A stretch of DNA of 12,727 nt from a bacterium (GTDB lineage Bacteria; UBA6262). The stretch spans positions 1-12,727 of the forward strand of contig JAQUQP010000047.1 of assembly GCA_028716025.1 (NCBI GenBank), given 5' to 3'. The notes under the pieces were generated by a model. That model did no database searches. It saw nothing but the letters and a program-made list of their open reading frames with translations, and was not told the DNA's origin. The position numbers and the translations under genes were made by a program. Below are positions 6,008 to 12,014 of the stretch, one piece after another (position 1 is the stretch's first letter; the number at the start of each line of letters is the position of its first letter).

Positions 6008-6123
6008 GGCAAAAAAACACTTTTTTGCCAGACTAATTATCCCCTCGAGTCATCCTCTTCCGGCTTTCCAGATTTTGTCATGTTTCACAAGCACGCTAAG
6101 GTAAAAGCACTTTTTTGCCAGAC
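6008..6123. repeat. 21-bp direct repeat, 90 bp apart, one copy forming a hairpin
   Basis: A 21-base sequence (core CACTTTTTTGCCAGAC) occurs at 6013-6033 and 6103-6123 with one mismatch. The copy near 6013 can pair with the sequence before it to make a stem GGCAAAAAA/TTTTTTGCC (6008-6016 with 6021-6029). The other copy begins 14 bases past the response-regulator stop codon. These may help end transcription of that gene, but the stems are A/T-rich and not classic terminators. Confidence 0.6.
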
Positions 6124-6137
6124 GCATAATATATATT

Positions 6138-6500
6138 CTACAATAATTCTTTTATTTTTTCAAGGAGGGCTTCCGGTTCAAAGGGCTTGGTAATATAAGC
6201 ATCCGCTCCCAAGTCCTGGCCAAGCTTCTTATCTTCTTCTACGCCTTTGGCAGTCAATACTATTATGGGAATTGCCTTATAGCGACCATCAAATTTAAGC
6301 ATTCTTAAGATCTGGTACCCATTCAACGTAGGCAACATGATATCCAGGATAATAAGATCTGGTGCTTCTTCTCTGGCCTTATTCAAGCCTTTTTGCCCAT
6401 CAGTGGCAAAAATTACCTCATAATTATTGGCCTCTAACCTGATTTTGAGCAAATTGATTATAGGCTGTTCATCTTCGATTATCAATATCTTCTTAGCCAT
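6138..6500 (-). CDS. Single-domain response regulator (CheY/DivK-like receiver)
   Basis: A 120-residue receiver domain with no output domain. The active site is intact: acidic pair E9-D10 (IIEDE), phosphoacceptor D53 (LIILDIMLP), T83 (IVLTAKG) and K105 (YITKPFEP); the switch aromatic is Y102. The ATG is preceded by AGGGA. Such stand-alone receivers pass a phosphate on in phosphorelays or bind a target protein directly (chemotaxis, motility, cell cycle). No histidine kinase or target lies nearby; it is isolated between tRNA-Phe and tRNA-Arg, so its pathway cannot be named. The 193-base region in front carries several dyads and direct repeats that may regulate it. Confidence 0.94.
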   Translation of the reverse strand: MAKKILIIEDEQPIINLLKIRLEANNYEVIFATDGQKGLNKAREEAPDLIILDIMLPTLNGYQILRMLKFDGRYKAIPIIVLTAKGVEEDKKLGQDLGADAYITKPFEPEALLEKIKELL

Positions 6501-6515
6501 AATTTCCCTAAATAA

Positions 6516-6592
6516 AGCGAATAAGCTCTCAGTGAAAGATCGCTTCTGAAGCGAAATTCATGATCTTTGAGCGAAATAGATCATTTCGAAAT
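6516..6592. promoter_or_regulatory. Nested dyads and 20-bp-spaced direct repeats upstream of the response regulator
   Basis: Outer arms AAAGATC/GATCTTT (6535-6541 and 6562-6568) enclose a perfect CGCTTC-T-GAAGCG palindrome (6541-6553). AGCGAAAT occurs at 6550-6557 and 6570-6577, exactly 20 bp apart, with a variant at 6516-6523, and a further perfect palindrome ATTTCGAAAT lies at 6583-6592. Regular two-turn spacing ahead of a gene suggests protein binding sites. No clear -35/-10 pair was found. Confidence 0.45.
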
Positions 6593-6631
6593 CGGCATAT
6601 TCGAAGTAATATGGTGATTGAGAAATTATCT

Positions 6632-6661
6632 ATTGCAGCCAAAGAGCAGGAATTGCAGCCA
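6632..6661. repeat. ATTGCAGCCA direct repeat with 20-bp period
   Basis: ATTGCAGCCA occurs at 6632-6641 and 6652-6661, start to start exactly 20 bp, between tRNA-Phe and the response regulator. The 20-bp period matches that of the AGCGAAAT pair nearby. Possibly a binding site for a dimeric regulator on one face of the helix. Confidence 0.5.
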
Positions 6662-6693
6662 GAATGGATCTTTTACATGAGAGCGATAAAAAA

Positions 6694-6766
6694 TGCCTCG
6701 GGACGGAGTTGAACCGCCGACGCCAGCCTTTTCAGGGCTGCGCTCTACCAGCTGAGCTACCGAGGC
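6694..6766 (-). tRNA. tRNA-Phe (GAA)
   Basis: Cloverleaf: acceptor GCCTCGG/CCGAGGC, D arm GCTC/GAGC, anticodon stem CAGCC/GGCTG with loop CTGAAAA (anticodon GAA), T arm GGCGG-TTCAACT-CCGTC, discriminator A. CCA is not encoded; a T-run follows at once. It starts 25 bp after the DUF948 stop, so is probably co-transcribed with it. Confidence 0.97.
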
Positions 6767-6791
6767 ATGTAAATCAGACTCACTATATATC

Positions 6792-7115
6792 TTAATCTTT
6801 TTTTGTTTTTTTGGCCCTGACATTCTTCAGAAAACTTACGCCTTTAATAATGGCGGATAAAACACCTAACCCTTTAACCAATGAAAATCCGGCTACTTTC
6901 CCGGTCACATTTTTAAGATTATCAGAAGTCACTTTAATATTTTCCACAGCAGCGTCAATTTTCACAACTTCAGAATTTACCTGCTGGGTCAAATTATCTA
7001 CGCTTTTAAGGGTGGTCTTTAACTGCTTGAGGACTTGTATTAAATATATAACCAGCACTACTACCGCTATTGACAAAATTGACAACAATATACCCTGTAG
7101 AACAGTTACATTCAT
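6792..7115 (-). CDS. DUF948-family membrane-anchored coiled-coil protein
   Basis: A 107-residue protein with a strong GGGAGG ribosome binding site. Residues 8-29 are one membrane segment (ILLSILSIAVVVLVIYLI), followed by an amphipathic helix from 30 to about 75 with coiled-coil-like spacing (LKQLKTTLKSVDNLTQQVNSE, VENIKVTSDNLKNVTGKV), a short second hydrophobic patch (78-96) and a basic tail KNVRAKKTKKD. This order matches DUF948 (YtxG-like) proteins, whose function is poorly defined. The N-terminus is probably outside or very short, with the coiled coil and basic tail in the cytoplasm. It lies 36 bp after the FmdB-type gene and 25 bp before tRNA-Phe. Confidence 0.75.
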   Translation of the reverse strand: MNVTVLQGILLSILSIAVVVLVIYLIQVLKQLKTTLKSVDNLTQQVNSEVVKIDAAVENIKVTSDNLKNVTGKVAGFSLVKGLGVLSAIIKGVSFLKNVRAKKTKKD

Positions 7116-7151
7116 ATCCTATCCCTCCCCCACTGTCCCGACTCCGGACAC

Positions 7152-7358
7152 TCAACAGTGTGAGCAATGTCCACTGGAACAGGAAGAACATTTACTACCG
7201 CCTCCGGTAGATCCTGTGCCGGCACCAAGGCTCACCCGGGAAATCAGTTTTGATAATTCCTGGGACTTACACGCGGGACATTCTGGTATATCGCCACTAT
7301 AGACTAAAAGTTCAAATTGGTTTTTGCATTTCTTGCAGATGTATTCAAATATAGGCAT
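7152..7358 (-). CDS. FmdB/CxxC-CxxC zinc-ribbon protein with cysteine-rich tail
   Basis: A 68-residue protein. The start MPIFEYICKKC (7358) is chosen because every FmdB-family member begins MP(I/L)(F/Y)EY; the open frame extends 18 codons further to a TTG that would run through a hairpin. The zinc ribbon is C8-X2-C11 and C27-X2-C30. A Gly/Ser linker (45-56) leads to a second cluster C57-X2-C60-X4-C65-X2-C68 at the very C-terminus, common in the family. The family is named from formamidase-linked genes, but its members are small putative regulators of unknown target. A GGAG lies only 3 bases from the ATG, so initiation may be modest. Confidence 0.9.
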   Translation of the reverse strand: MPIFEYICKKCKNQFELLVYSGDIPECPACKSQELSKLISRVSLGAGTGSTGGGSKCSSCSSGHCSHC

Positions 7359-7394
7359 AGGCTCCACTACGTTCCGCACATCATCTATCAACTT

Positions 7395-7419
7395 GCCATT
7401 TTTGTCTTGCAAAAATGGC
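7395..7419. repeat. Perfect 10-bp hairpin in the FmdB-type gene leader
   Basis: GCCATTTTTG (7395-7404) and CAAAAATGGC (7410-7419) make a perfect 10-bp stem with a 5-base loop, 36 bases upstream of the FmdB start codon. There is no T-run after it on the minus strand. It directly adjoins the partial tRNA-Asp copy. It may be a leader structure or an RNA-processing signal. Confidence 0.6.
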
Positions 7420-7435
7420 GGGGACGACGGGATTC
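7419..7435 (-). repeat. Partial duplicate of the tRNA-Asp 3' end
   Basis: The 17 bases 7419-7435 are identical to 7545-7561, the 3' end of the tRNA-Asp gene (part of the T loop, T-stem 3' side, acceptor 3' side and discriminator). Read on the minus strand the copy continues into CCA, which the real tRNA-Asp gene lacks. Upstream of it (to about 7484) the sequence can form an AGGCT/AGCCT arm and a weak GGGG/CCCC acceptor, vaguely tRNA-like. It may be a decayed tRNA gene or an attachment-site-like remnant. Confidence 0.55.
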
Positions 7436-7544
7436 CTTCTCCCCCAGGCTATTTTCACAGCCTTCCTCCGAAGCCGGCCACCCCTCTCTCGGACCAATGG
7501 CGTTCGGGGTTGGCTTCGAATCCTTTACTTTGAAGGATATAAAA

Positions 7545-7620
7545 CGGGGACGACGGGATTCGAACCCGCGATCTCTGCCTTGACAGGGCAGCGTGTTAAA
7601 CCAGGCTACACCACATCCCC
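7545..7620 (-). tRNA. tRNA-Asp (GTC)
   Basis: Cloverleaf: acceptor GGGGATG/CGTCCCC (one T-G pair), D arm GTGT/ACAC, anticodon stem CTGCC/GGCAG with loop CTGTCAA (anticodon GTC), T arm GCGGG-TTCGAAT-CCCGT, discriminator G. CCA is not encoded (TTT follows). Confidence 0.97.
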
Positions 7621-7687
7621 ATAAACACTGCTAAATGTAATTAGCTAGCTGCTAAAAGTAACTACGCATAAATGATTTTCAATTTTT

Positions 7688-7715
7688 AGCTTCCAGCATT
7701 CAGCTTTCAGCTAAA
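7688..7715. repeat. 7-bp tandem repeat (AGCTTTC-type) between tRNA-Val and tRNA-Asp
   Basis: Four adjoining 7-mers AGCTTCC, AGCATTC, AGCTTTC, AGCTAAA occupy 7688-7715, ending two bases before the CCA of tRNA-Val. The rest of the 96-base spacer is AT-rich with GCTA/TAGC motifs (around 7629-7655) and no other clear signal. Confidence 0.65.
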
Positions 7716-7716
7716 T

Positions 7717-7792
7717 TGGTGGGCAGTATAGGATTTGAACCTATGACCTCCGCCTTGTAAGGGCGGCGCTCTCCCAGCTAAGCTAACTGCCC
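7717..7792 (-). tRNA. tRNA-Val (TAC)
   Basis: Cloverleaf: acceptor GGGCAGT/ACTGCCC, D arm GCTT/GAGC, anticodon stem CCGCC/GGCGG with loop CTTACAA (anticodon TAC), T arm ATAGG-TTCAAAT-CCTAT, discriminator A, encoded CCA (7717-7719). Confidence 0.97.
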
Positions 7793-7798
7793 AATGTC

Positions 7799-7849
7799 GT
7801 CCCAATAAAAACCTGGGACTCCTCATAGGGGAAAATAACCTTTTCCCCT
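7799..7849. repeat. Two hairpins in the tRNA-Glu/tRNA-Val spacer
   Basis: GTCCCA/TGGGAC (7799-7804 and 7814-7819) is a perfect 6-bp stem, and AGGGGAAAA/TTTTCCCCT (7827-7835 and 7841-7849) a perfect 9-bp stem with a 5-base loop. They lie in the 208-base spacer upstream of tRNA-Val; the rest (7850-8000) shows no gene, but has CAGCGAG- and CGACCGAGCG-like motifs that echo the spacer upstream of tRNA-Arg. Confidence 0.62.
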
Positions 7850-8000
7850 CTTGACGCTCGGTCGACAACGTTTACGCCTTAACTACATCTCAGACGACTC
7901 TCGCTGTCACCCCTTTGCTTTTCCTCGTTTATGCAACGTTTTTACAAGCAAGTAAGGTATATTCAGTCACGTTTATCGATTCTTTACCAGTTTTTAAAAG

Positions 8001-8072
8001 CGGCCCCAAGGGGAATCGAACCCCTATCGCGTCCTTGAAAGGGACGTGTCCTAACCGTTAGACGATGGGGCC
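8001..8072 (-). tRNA. tRNA-Glu (TTC)
   Basis: Cloverleaf: acceptor GGCCCCA/TGGGGCC, D arm GTCT/GGAC, anticodon stem CGTCC/GGACG with loop CTTTCAA (anticodon TTC), T arm AGGGG-TTCGATT-CCCCT, discriminator G. CCA is not encoded (CTT follows). Confidence 0.97.
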
Positions 8073-8101
8073 ATTTATAAAATTACAAATGCCAAATTCT
8101 A

Positions 8102-8123
8102 TCCTGCCAAAAAGACTGGCGGA
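8102..8123. repeat. Small bulged hairpin between tRNA-Lys and tRNA-Glu
   Basis: TCC-T-GCCA / TGGC-GGA forms 7 pairs with one bulged base around a 7-base loop (8102-8123). The 108-base spacer is otherwise AT-rich with a GC-rich patch (8121-8145) and no promoter that I can fix, so tRNA-Glu probably rides on the tRNA-Lys transcript. Confidence 0.45.
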
Positions 8124-8180
8124 CTTCGCGCTCCCCCATGGAACGATGTAATTCATAATTTAGCATTATTTTAAAAGAAA

Positions 8181-8253
8181 TGAGCCGGGTGAGATTCGGA
8201 CTCACGACACCTGCCTTAAAAGGGCAGTGCTCTACCAGCTGAGCTACCGGCCC
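8181..8253 (-). tRNA. tRNA-Lys (TTT) with unusual T-loop
   Basis: Cloverleaf: acceptor GGGCCGG/CCGGCTC (one G-T pair), D arm GCTC/GAGC, anticodon stem CTGCC/GGCAG with loop CTTTTAA (anticodon TTT), T stem GTGAG/CTCAC, discriminator A, no encoded CCA. The T-loop reads TCCGAAT instead of TTCGAAT, so position 55, almost always U (pseudouridine), is C. It is the first tRNA after the promoter at 8277-8305. Confidence 0.95.
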
Positions 8254-8276
8254 GGTAAAGGAAATAATATCTTATA

Positions 8277-8305
8277 TATATACCCTAATATCAGGGTTCT
8301 GTCAA
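8277..8305 (-). promoter_or_regulatory. Strong promoter of the tRNA cluster
   Basis: On the minus strand TTGACA (8305-8300), exactly 17 bases, then TATATA (8282-8277) within a TA-repeat, 23 bases before tRNA-Lys. It matches 6/6 and 5/6 of the consensus. The spacer between the boxes is filled by a dyad, ACCCT/AGGGT (8282-8286 and 8293-8297), a possible repressor or architectural-protein site. Confidence 0.8.
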
Positions 8306-8331
8306 CCAATAATCCGCTATTTTTTGGCTCT

Positions 8332-8351
8332 ATCTGTGTAATCGTTTTTAA
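8332..8351. repeat. Second copy of the 20-bp GATTACACA repeat (inverted)
   Basis: The exact reverse complement of 2303-2322. It overlaps the last codon and stop codon of the DUF1015 gene, so the repeat contributes the end of that protein's reading frame. Confidence 0.7.
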
Positions 8352-9622
8352 TCCAGTTTATTAATTACCAAGCCCGTAATAAGCTTGGGGTAAAAATAAG
8401 TTGATTTCTGCGGCATACGTTCACCGGCATTAGCCACAGCAATGACTTGCTCGATCCTGGTAGCGTTCAGGAACAGAGCAATGGAGTATTTACCTCCATC
8501 TACCATTTTTACGGCATTTTCCTCATCCCTGGTATAGGCAAAACCTTGTTCATTAGCTACTGTTTCAGCAGACACCCCCAGCACCTTTTCAATTATCACT
8601 TTCTGTAAGATGGTCACATCCAGAGATTTCCAGACCAGTGGTTTTTTATCCTTTATTAATTTGTCGATGCCGGTTTCCGGTTTTAAAACAAAAACATAAT
8701 ATACGCTGCCGCAATAGGCGCCAAAAGCATTCTTATCTTTGTTTGCTTCCATGGATTTCAGCATGGCTGGCAGGTCATTGACTTCTTCCAGCTCAAATAT
8801 ACGGCTCATTTTTTGCAGGAACTCTCCCTGCTCAAAGCCAGGCACATTCAGTAAACGGTGCGTTGGAAAAATAACCAGTCCGGGATCATCAGCCGCTACG
8901 AACATGGACATGACATAATCATAGGAATGCGCCCCTGGTTTTCCCCCATCTGTTTTTTCCCGTTCTTTCTTATAATTTAAAGCTGCTTCATACCGGTGAT
9001 GGCCATCGGCAATAAAAACCTCTTTATCTTTCATAGCCGTTATTAATCGGTGCCCCATAGAGCTGGGCAGCCGCCATAATTTATGCTGTACGCCTTTATC
9101 ATCCCTGACTTTGATCGCGGGCAATTCCCTGCTTACTACTTTCATTATTGCCGCTACTTTTTTTTCTTCATCCTGGTATAAATAAAAGATGGGGCTGAAA
9201 TTAGCGGCACAGGCCCGCATGAGGTTTAATCGGCCTTCTTTAGGCTTGGTTAAAGTATATTCATGGGCATGAACCTTTGATTTATCCCCGAATTCCTCCA
9301 GGAAGGACGCGGCTATGAAACCGGTCCGGGTCATGATCTTGCTCTTTATCTTAAATTCCTGCTGATAAACATATACGGTCGGATCGCCATCCCGCTGCAA
9401 TACCCGTTCGCCCTGCCATTGCCGGAATAATTTAGCCGCCGCTTCATAAGGATCAGCTTCGGTGTTCAGGATCAGGCGGACAATATTATATTGGCTGCGA
9501 AGCCGGTATTGTCTTTGTTCCTGCTCCGAGATCACGTCATATGGCGGTGTAATGACATCAGCCATACTGCTGATCTTGTTTTGGTTATATAGCAATCCCC
9601 TGAAACCAGCGATTTTAACCAC
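8348..9622 (-). CDS. DUF1015-family protein
   Basis: A 424-residue protein with a GTG start at 9622, preceded by TAGGAG at 6 bases, 28 bp after the lon stop. Family landmarks: N-terminal ITPPYDVISEQE (24-35) with NIVRLIL (46-52), KVHAHEYTLTKPKEGRL (116-132), and the signature FIADGHHRYEAAL (203-215). The DGHHRYEA motif resembles the GxxR motif of ParB/sulfiredoxin-fold nucleotide-binding proteins, so an ATP/ADP-dependent enzymatic role is conceivable, but no function is established as far as I know. No signal peptide or membrane segment: cytoplasmic. It is most likely the last gene of the tig-clpP-lon operon, since no promoter or terminator intervenes. Full length and intact. Confidence 0.9.
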   Translation of the reverse strand: MVKIAGFRGLLYNQNKISSMADVITPPYDVISEQEQRQYRLRSQYNIVRLILNTEADPYEAAAKLFRQWQGERVLQRDGDPTVYVYQQEFKIKSKIMTRTGFIAASFLEEFGDKSKVHAHEYTLTKPKEGRLNLMRACAANFSPIFYLYQDEEKKVAAIMKVVSRELPAIKVRDDKGVQHKLWRLPSSMGHRLITAMKDKEVFIADGHHRYEAALNYKKEREKTDGGKPGAHSYDYVMSMFVAADDPGLVIFPTHRLLNVPGFEQGEFLQKMSRIFELEEVNDLPAMLKSMEANKDKNAFGAYCGSVYYVFVLKPETGIDKLIKDKKPLVWKSLDVTILQKVIIEKVLGVSAETVANEQGFAYTRDEENAVKMVDGGKYSIALFLNATRIEQVIAVANAGERMPQKSTYFYPKLITGLVINKLD

Positions 9623-9650
9623 GAATGACTCCTAGAGTACTCCTTGCTTA

Positions 9651-11999
9651 CTAGCTCTTACTGCCTACGATTGCTTCCTTAAAGACTTGGTCTATGTGCT
9701 TTACAGTAATGAATTTGATCTTTTTCTGCACGTAATCCGGGATCTCTTCCATGTCTTTTTTGTTATCTTCCGGTATGATCACGGTTTTGATGCCGATCCG
9801 GTAAGCAGCCAGCACTTTCTCTTTCAGGCCGCCGATAGGCAGAACATGTCCGCGCAAGGTGATCTCCCCGGTCATAGCGACGCTTTTCTTGACCGGTTTA
9901 TTCGTCAGCGCGGAGAGGATCGCGGTAGCCAGGGTAATGCCGGCACTAGGCCCATCTTTGGGTATGGCCCCTTCCGGCACATGGACATGGATTTCTTTGT
10001 CTTTCATGAAATCCTCTTTAAGCTTGTACTTCTTGGCATTGGCCCGGATGAAGCTCAATGCCGCGTGAGCAGATTCCTGCATCACTTCGCCCAATTTGCC
10101 GGTCAGGGTCATTTTCCCTTTACCTTTCATTATGGAAACTTCTATTGCCAGGGTATCACCGCCTACTTCGGTCCAGGCCAGGCCAGTCGCCACCCCTACT
10201 TCATTTTCTTCCAAGCGATCCGGATGATACTTGGGTATCCCCAGGTACTTATGAATATTATCCTTTTTGATATCCAGTGTCTTTTTGACTTTTTCTTTCA
10301 CTATTTTCTTCGCTACCTTACGGCATAAGCTGGCGATCTCCCGCTCCAGGTTACGCACTCCGGCTTCCCGGGTATATTCTATAATGATCGACTTTAGCGT
10401 ATCATCATCATACGTAAAAGATTTTTCTTTTAAACCATTCTCTTTTATTTGCTTGGGAATAATGAACCGGTTGGCGATCTGTACTTTTTCTTCCGTAGTG
10501 TAGCCGGGGAAATTAATGACTTCCATCCGGTCTAGCAACGCGGGAGGGATAGAATAAAGCGTATTAGCTGTAGTTATGAACAAGACATCAGACAGGTCAA
10601 AATCAAGCTCCAGGTAATGGTCATTAAAGGTATTGTTCTGTTCCGGATCCAGCACTTCCAACAGGGCTGACGCCGGATCTCCGCGGAAATCCAGACCGAT
10701 CTTATCCACTTCATCCAGTAAGAATACCGGATTTTTGCTCTTGGCTTTACGCATGGATTGGATGATCCGGCCGGGCAATGAACCAATATACGTCCGCCGG
10801 TGCCCGCGGATCTCTGCTTCATCTCTCACGCCGCCCAGGGAGAACCGGACAAAATTACGTTCCATAGCATGGGCAATAGAGCGTCCTAATGAAGTCTTAC
10901 CGGTACCCGGGGGACCGACAAAGCACAGTATAGGCCCTTTGATCTTGCCCGACAACTTGCATACTGCCAGGTATTCCAGGATCCGTTCTTTGGCTTTTTC
11001 CAAGCCATAATGTTCATTATTCAAAATTTTTTCCGCGTGTTCAATATTAATATTATCTTTGGTCTTCGTTGACCAGGGTATTGATACCAGCCAGTCCAAA
11101 TAAGTGCGCACGACCGTCGCTTCAGGCGAATAAGGCATCATCTTTTCCAGGCGTTTCAATTCTTCCCTGGCTTTTTCCTCTGCCTCTTTGGGCATTTTGG
11201 CATCTTTCAGCTTTTTGTACAGGTCATCCAGTTCCTTGCTGTATTCGTCTTTTTGCTTCAGCTCTTTCTGGATGGCTTTCATCTGTTCGCTGAGATAATA
11301 TTCTTTTTGTGATTTCTCGATCTGCTGCCTGACCCTGCCCTGGATCTTGCGTTCTATGCCCAGGATCTCATTTTCAGAATTCAGCACCACCATCAGCCGT
11401 TCCAGCCGCGCCATAGGTTCATCCAGGGCCAAGAGGTCTTGCTTATCCTTGATCTTTATGTTCAGGTGCGCGCAAATGGCATCCACCAGCGCGTCCGGAT
11501 TTTCCAGGTTATTGACCGACATGGCCATCTCGATCGGCAAGCGCCGGTTTAGCTTCACATACTGCTCGAATTGGCTGATCACGTTGCGCATCAAGGCTTC
11601 CATCTCCGGAGTCTTGACAGCAGATGAGATAATTTTCTTTATCTTGACCGAAAAGAATTCATTATTAGGCAGATATTGCTCGATCTTGACTCGAGCGATC
11701 CCCTCCACAAACAACTTGATGGTGCCATCTCCCATTTTCAGCAGCTGCAGTATCTCCGCCACTGTCCCGACATCATAAATATCGGCAATTTGCGGATCTT
11801 CCTGCGCTGCCTGTTTCTGGGTAGCCAGTACTATCAGGCGCCCTTTGGCCATAGCTTCGTCCAATGATTTGATCGATTTCTGCCGTCCGACAGATAAAGG
11901 CACTACCATATAAGGGAATATAACAATATCCCGGACCGGCAACAAGGGCAAAGTCTCTGGTATTTCTATCTTTTTTTCTGTATTTACTTGATCAACCAC
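9651..11999 (-). CDS. lon: ATP-dependent protease Lon
   Basis: A 782-residue protein, typical for bacterial LonA; GTG start at 11999 with GAGGAG 9 bases upstream. The N-terminal LON substrate-binding domain (about 17-210, LPLLPVRDIVIFPYMVVPL) is followed by a coiled coil (220-290). The AAA+ module has Walker A GPPGTGKTS (362-370), Walker B FLLDEVDK (426-433), sensor 1 near N479 and arginine R491. The C-terminal protease domain holds the Ser-Lys dyad S685 (KDGPSAGI) and K726 (GGLKEK), the same spacing as E. coli S679/K722. Lon degrades misfolded and some regulatory proteins in the cytoplasm. It lies 15 bp after clpP, and 28 bp before the DUF1015 gene. clpX, usually between clpP and lon, is not present. 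Confidence 0.99.
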   Translation of the reverse strand: MVDQVNTEKKIEIPETLPLLPVRDIVIFPYMVVPLSVGRQKSIKSLDEAMAKGRLIVLATQKQAAQEDPQIADIYDVGTVAEILQLLKMGDGTIKLFVEGIARVKIEQYLPNNEFFSVKIKKIISSAVKTPEMEALMRNVISQFEQYVKLNRRLPIEMAMSVNNLENPDALVDAICAHLNIKIKDKQDLLALDEPMARLERLMVVLNSENEILGIERKIQGRVRQQIEKSQKEYYLSEQMKAIQKELKQKDEYSKELDDLYKKLKDAKMPKEAEEKAREELKRLEKMMPYSPEATVVRTYLDWLVSIPWSTKTKDNINIEHAEKILNNEHYGLEKAKERILEYLAVCKLSGKIKGPILCFVGPPGTGKTSLGRSIAHAMERNFVRFSLGGVRDEAEIRGHRRTYIGSLPGRIIQSMRKAKSKNPVFLLDEVDKIGLDFRGDPASALLEVLDPEQNNTFNDHYLELDFDLSDVLFITTANTLYSIPPALLDRMEVINFPGYTTEEKVQIANRFIIPKQIKENGLKEKSFTYDDDTLKSIIIEYTREAGVRNLEREIASLCRKVAKKIVKEKVKKTLDIKKDNIHKYLGIPKYHPDRLEENEVGVATGLAWTEVGGDTLAIEVSIMKGKGKMTLTGKLGEVMQESAHAALSFIRANAKKYKLKEDFMKDKEIHVHVPEGAIPKDGPSAGITLATAILSALTNKPVKKSVAMTGEITLRGHVLPIGGLKEKVLAAYRIGIKTVIIPEDNKKDMEEIPDYVQKKIKFITVKHIDQVFKEAIVGSKS

Positions 12000-12014
12000 G
12001 TTTTAAAACTCCTC

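Noticed and set aside
5799..6104. Plus-strand open frame over tRNA-Arg
   Set aside because: The peptide (VPGVIRTRDPLLRRQ...) is a translated tRNA followed by spacer hairpins; no ribosome binding site.
6626..6823. Small minus-strand open frame over tRNA-Phe
   Set aside because: Its SVAQLVERSPEKAGVGGSTP-type sequence is a translated tRNA gene, a common false protein.
7006..7191. 61-residue minus-strand frame bridging the FmdB-type and DUF948 genes
   Set aside because: It overlaps both real genes out of frame, with low-complexity sequence.
7317..7624. Three overlapping plus-strand frames over tRNA-Asp
   Set aside because: GTTGFEPAIS and RRDSNPRSLP are classic translated-tRNA phrases; the rest is spacer sequence.
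7799..7849. Intrinsic terminator before tRNA-Val
   Set aside because: The stems are good, but no T-run follows on the transcribed strand.
9687..10328. A 213-residue plus-strand frame opposite lon
   Set aside because: It lies fully inside the well-conserved lon gene in another frame and has no recognisable domain.
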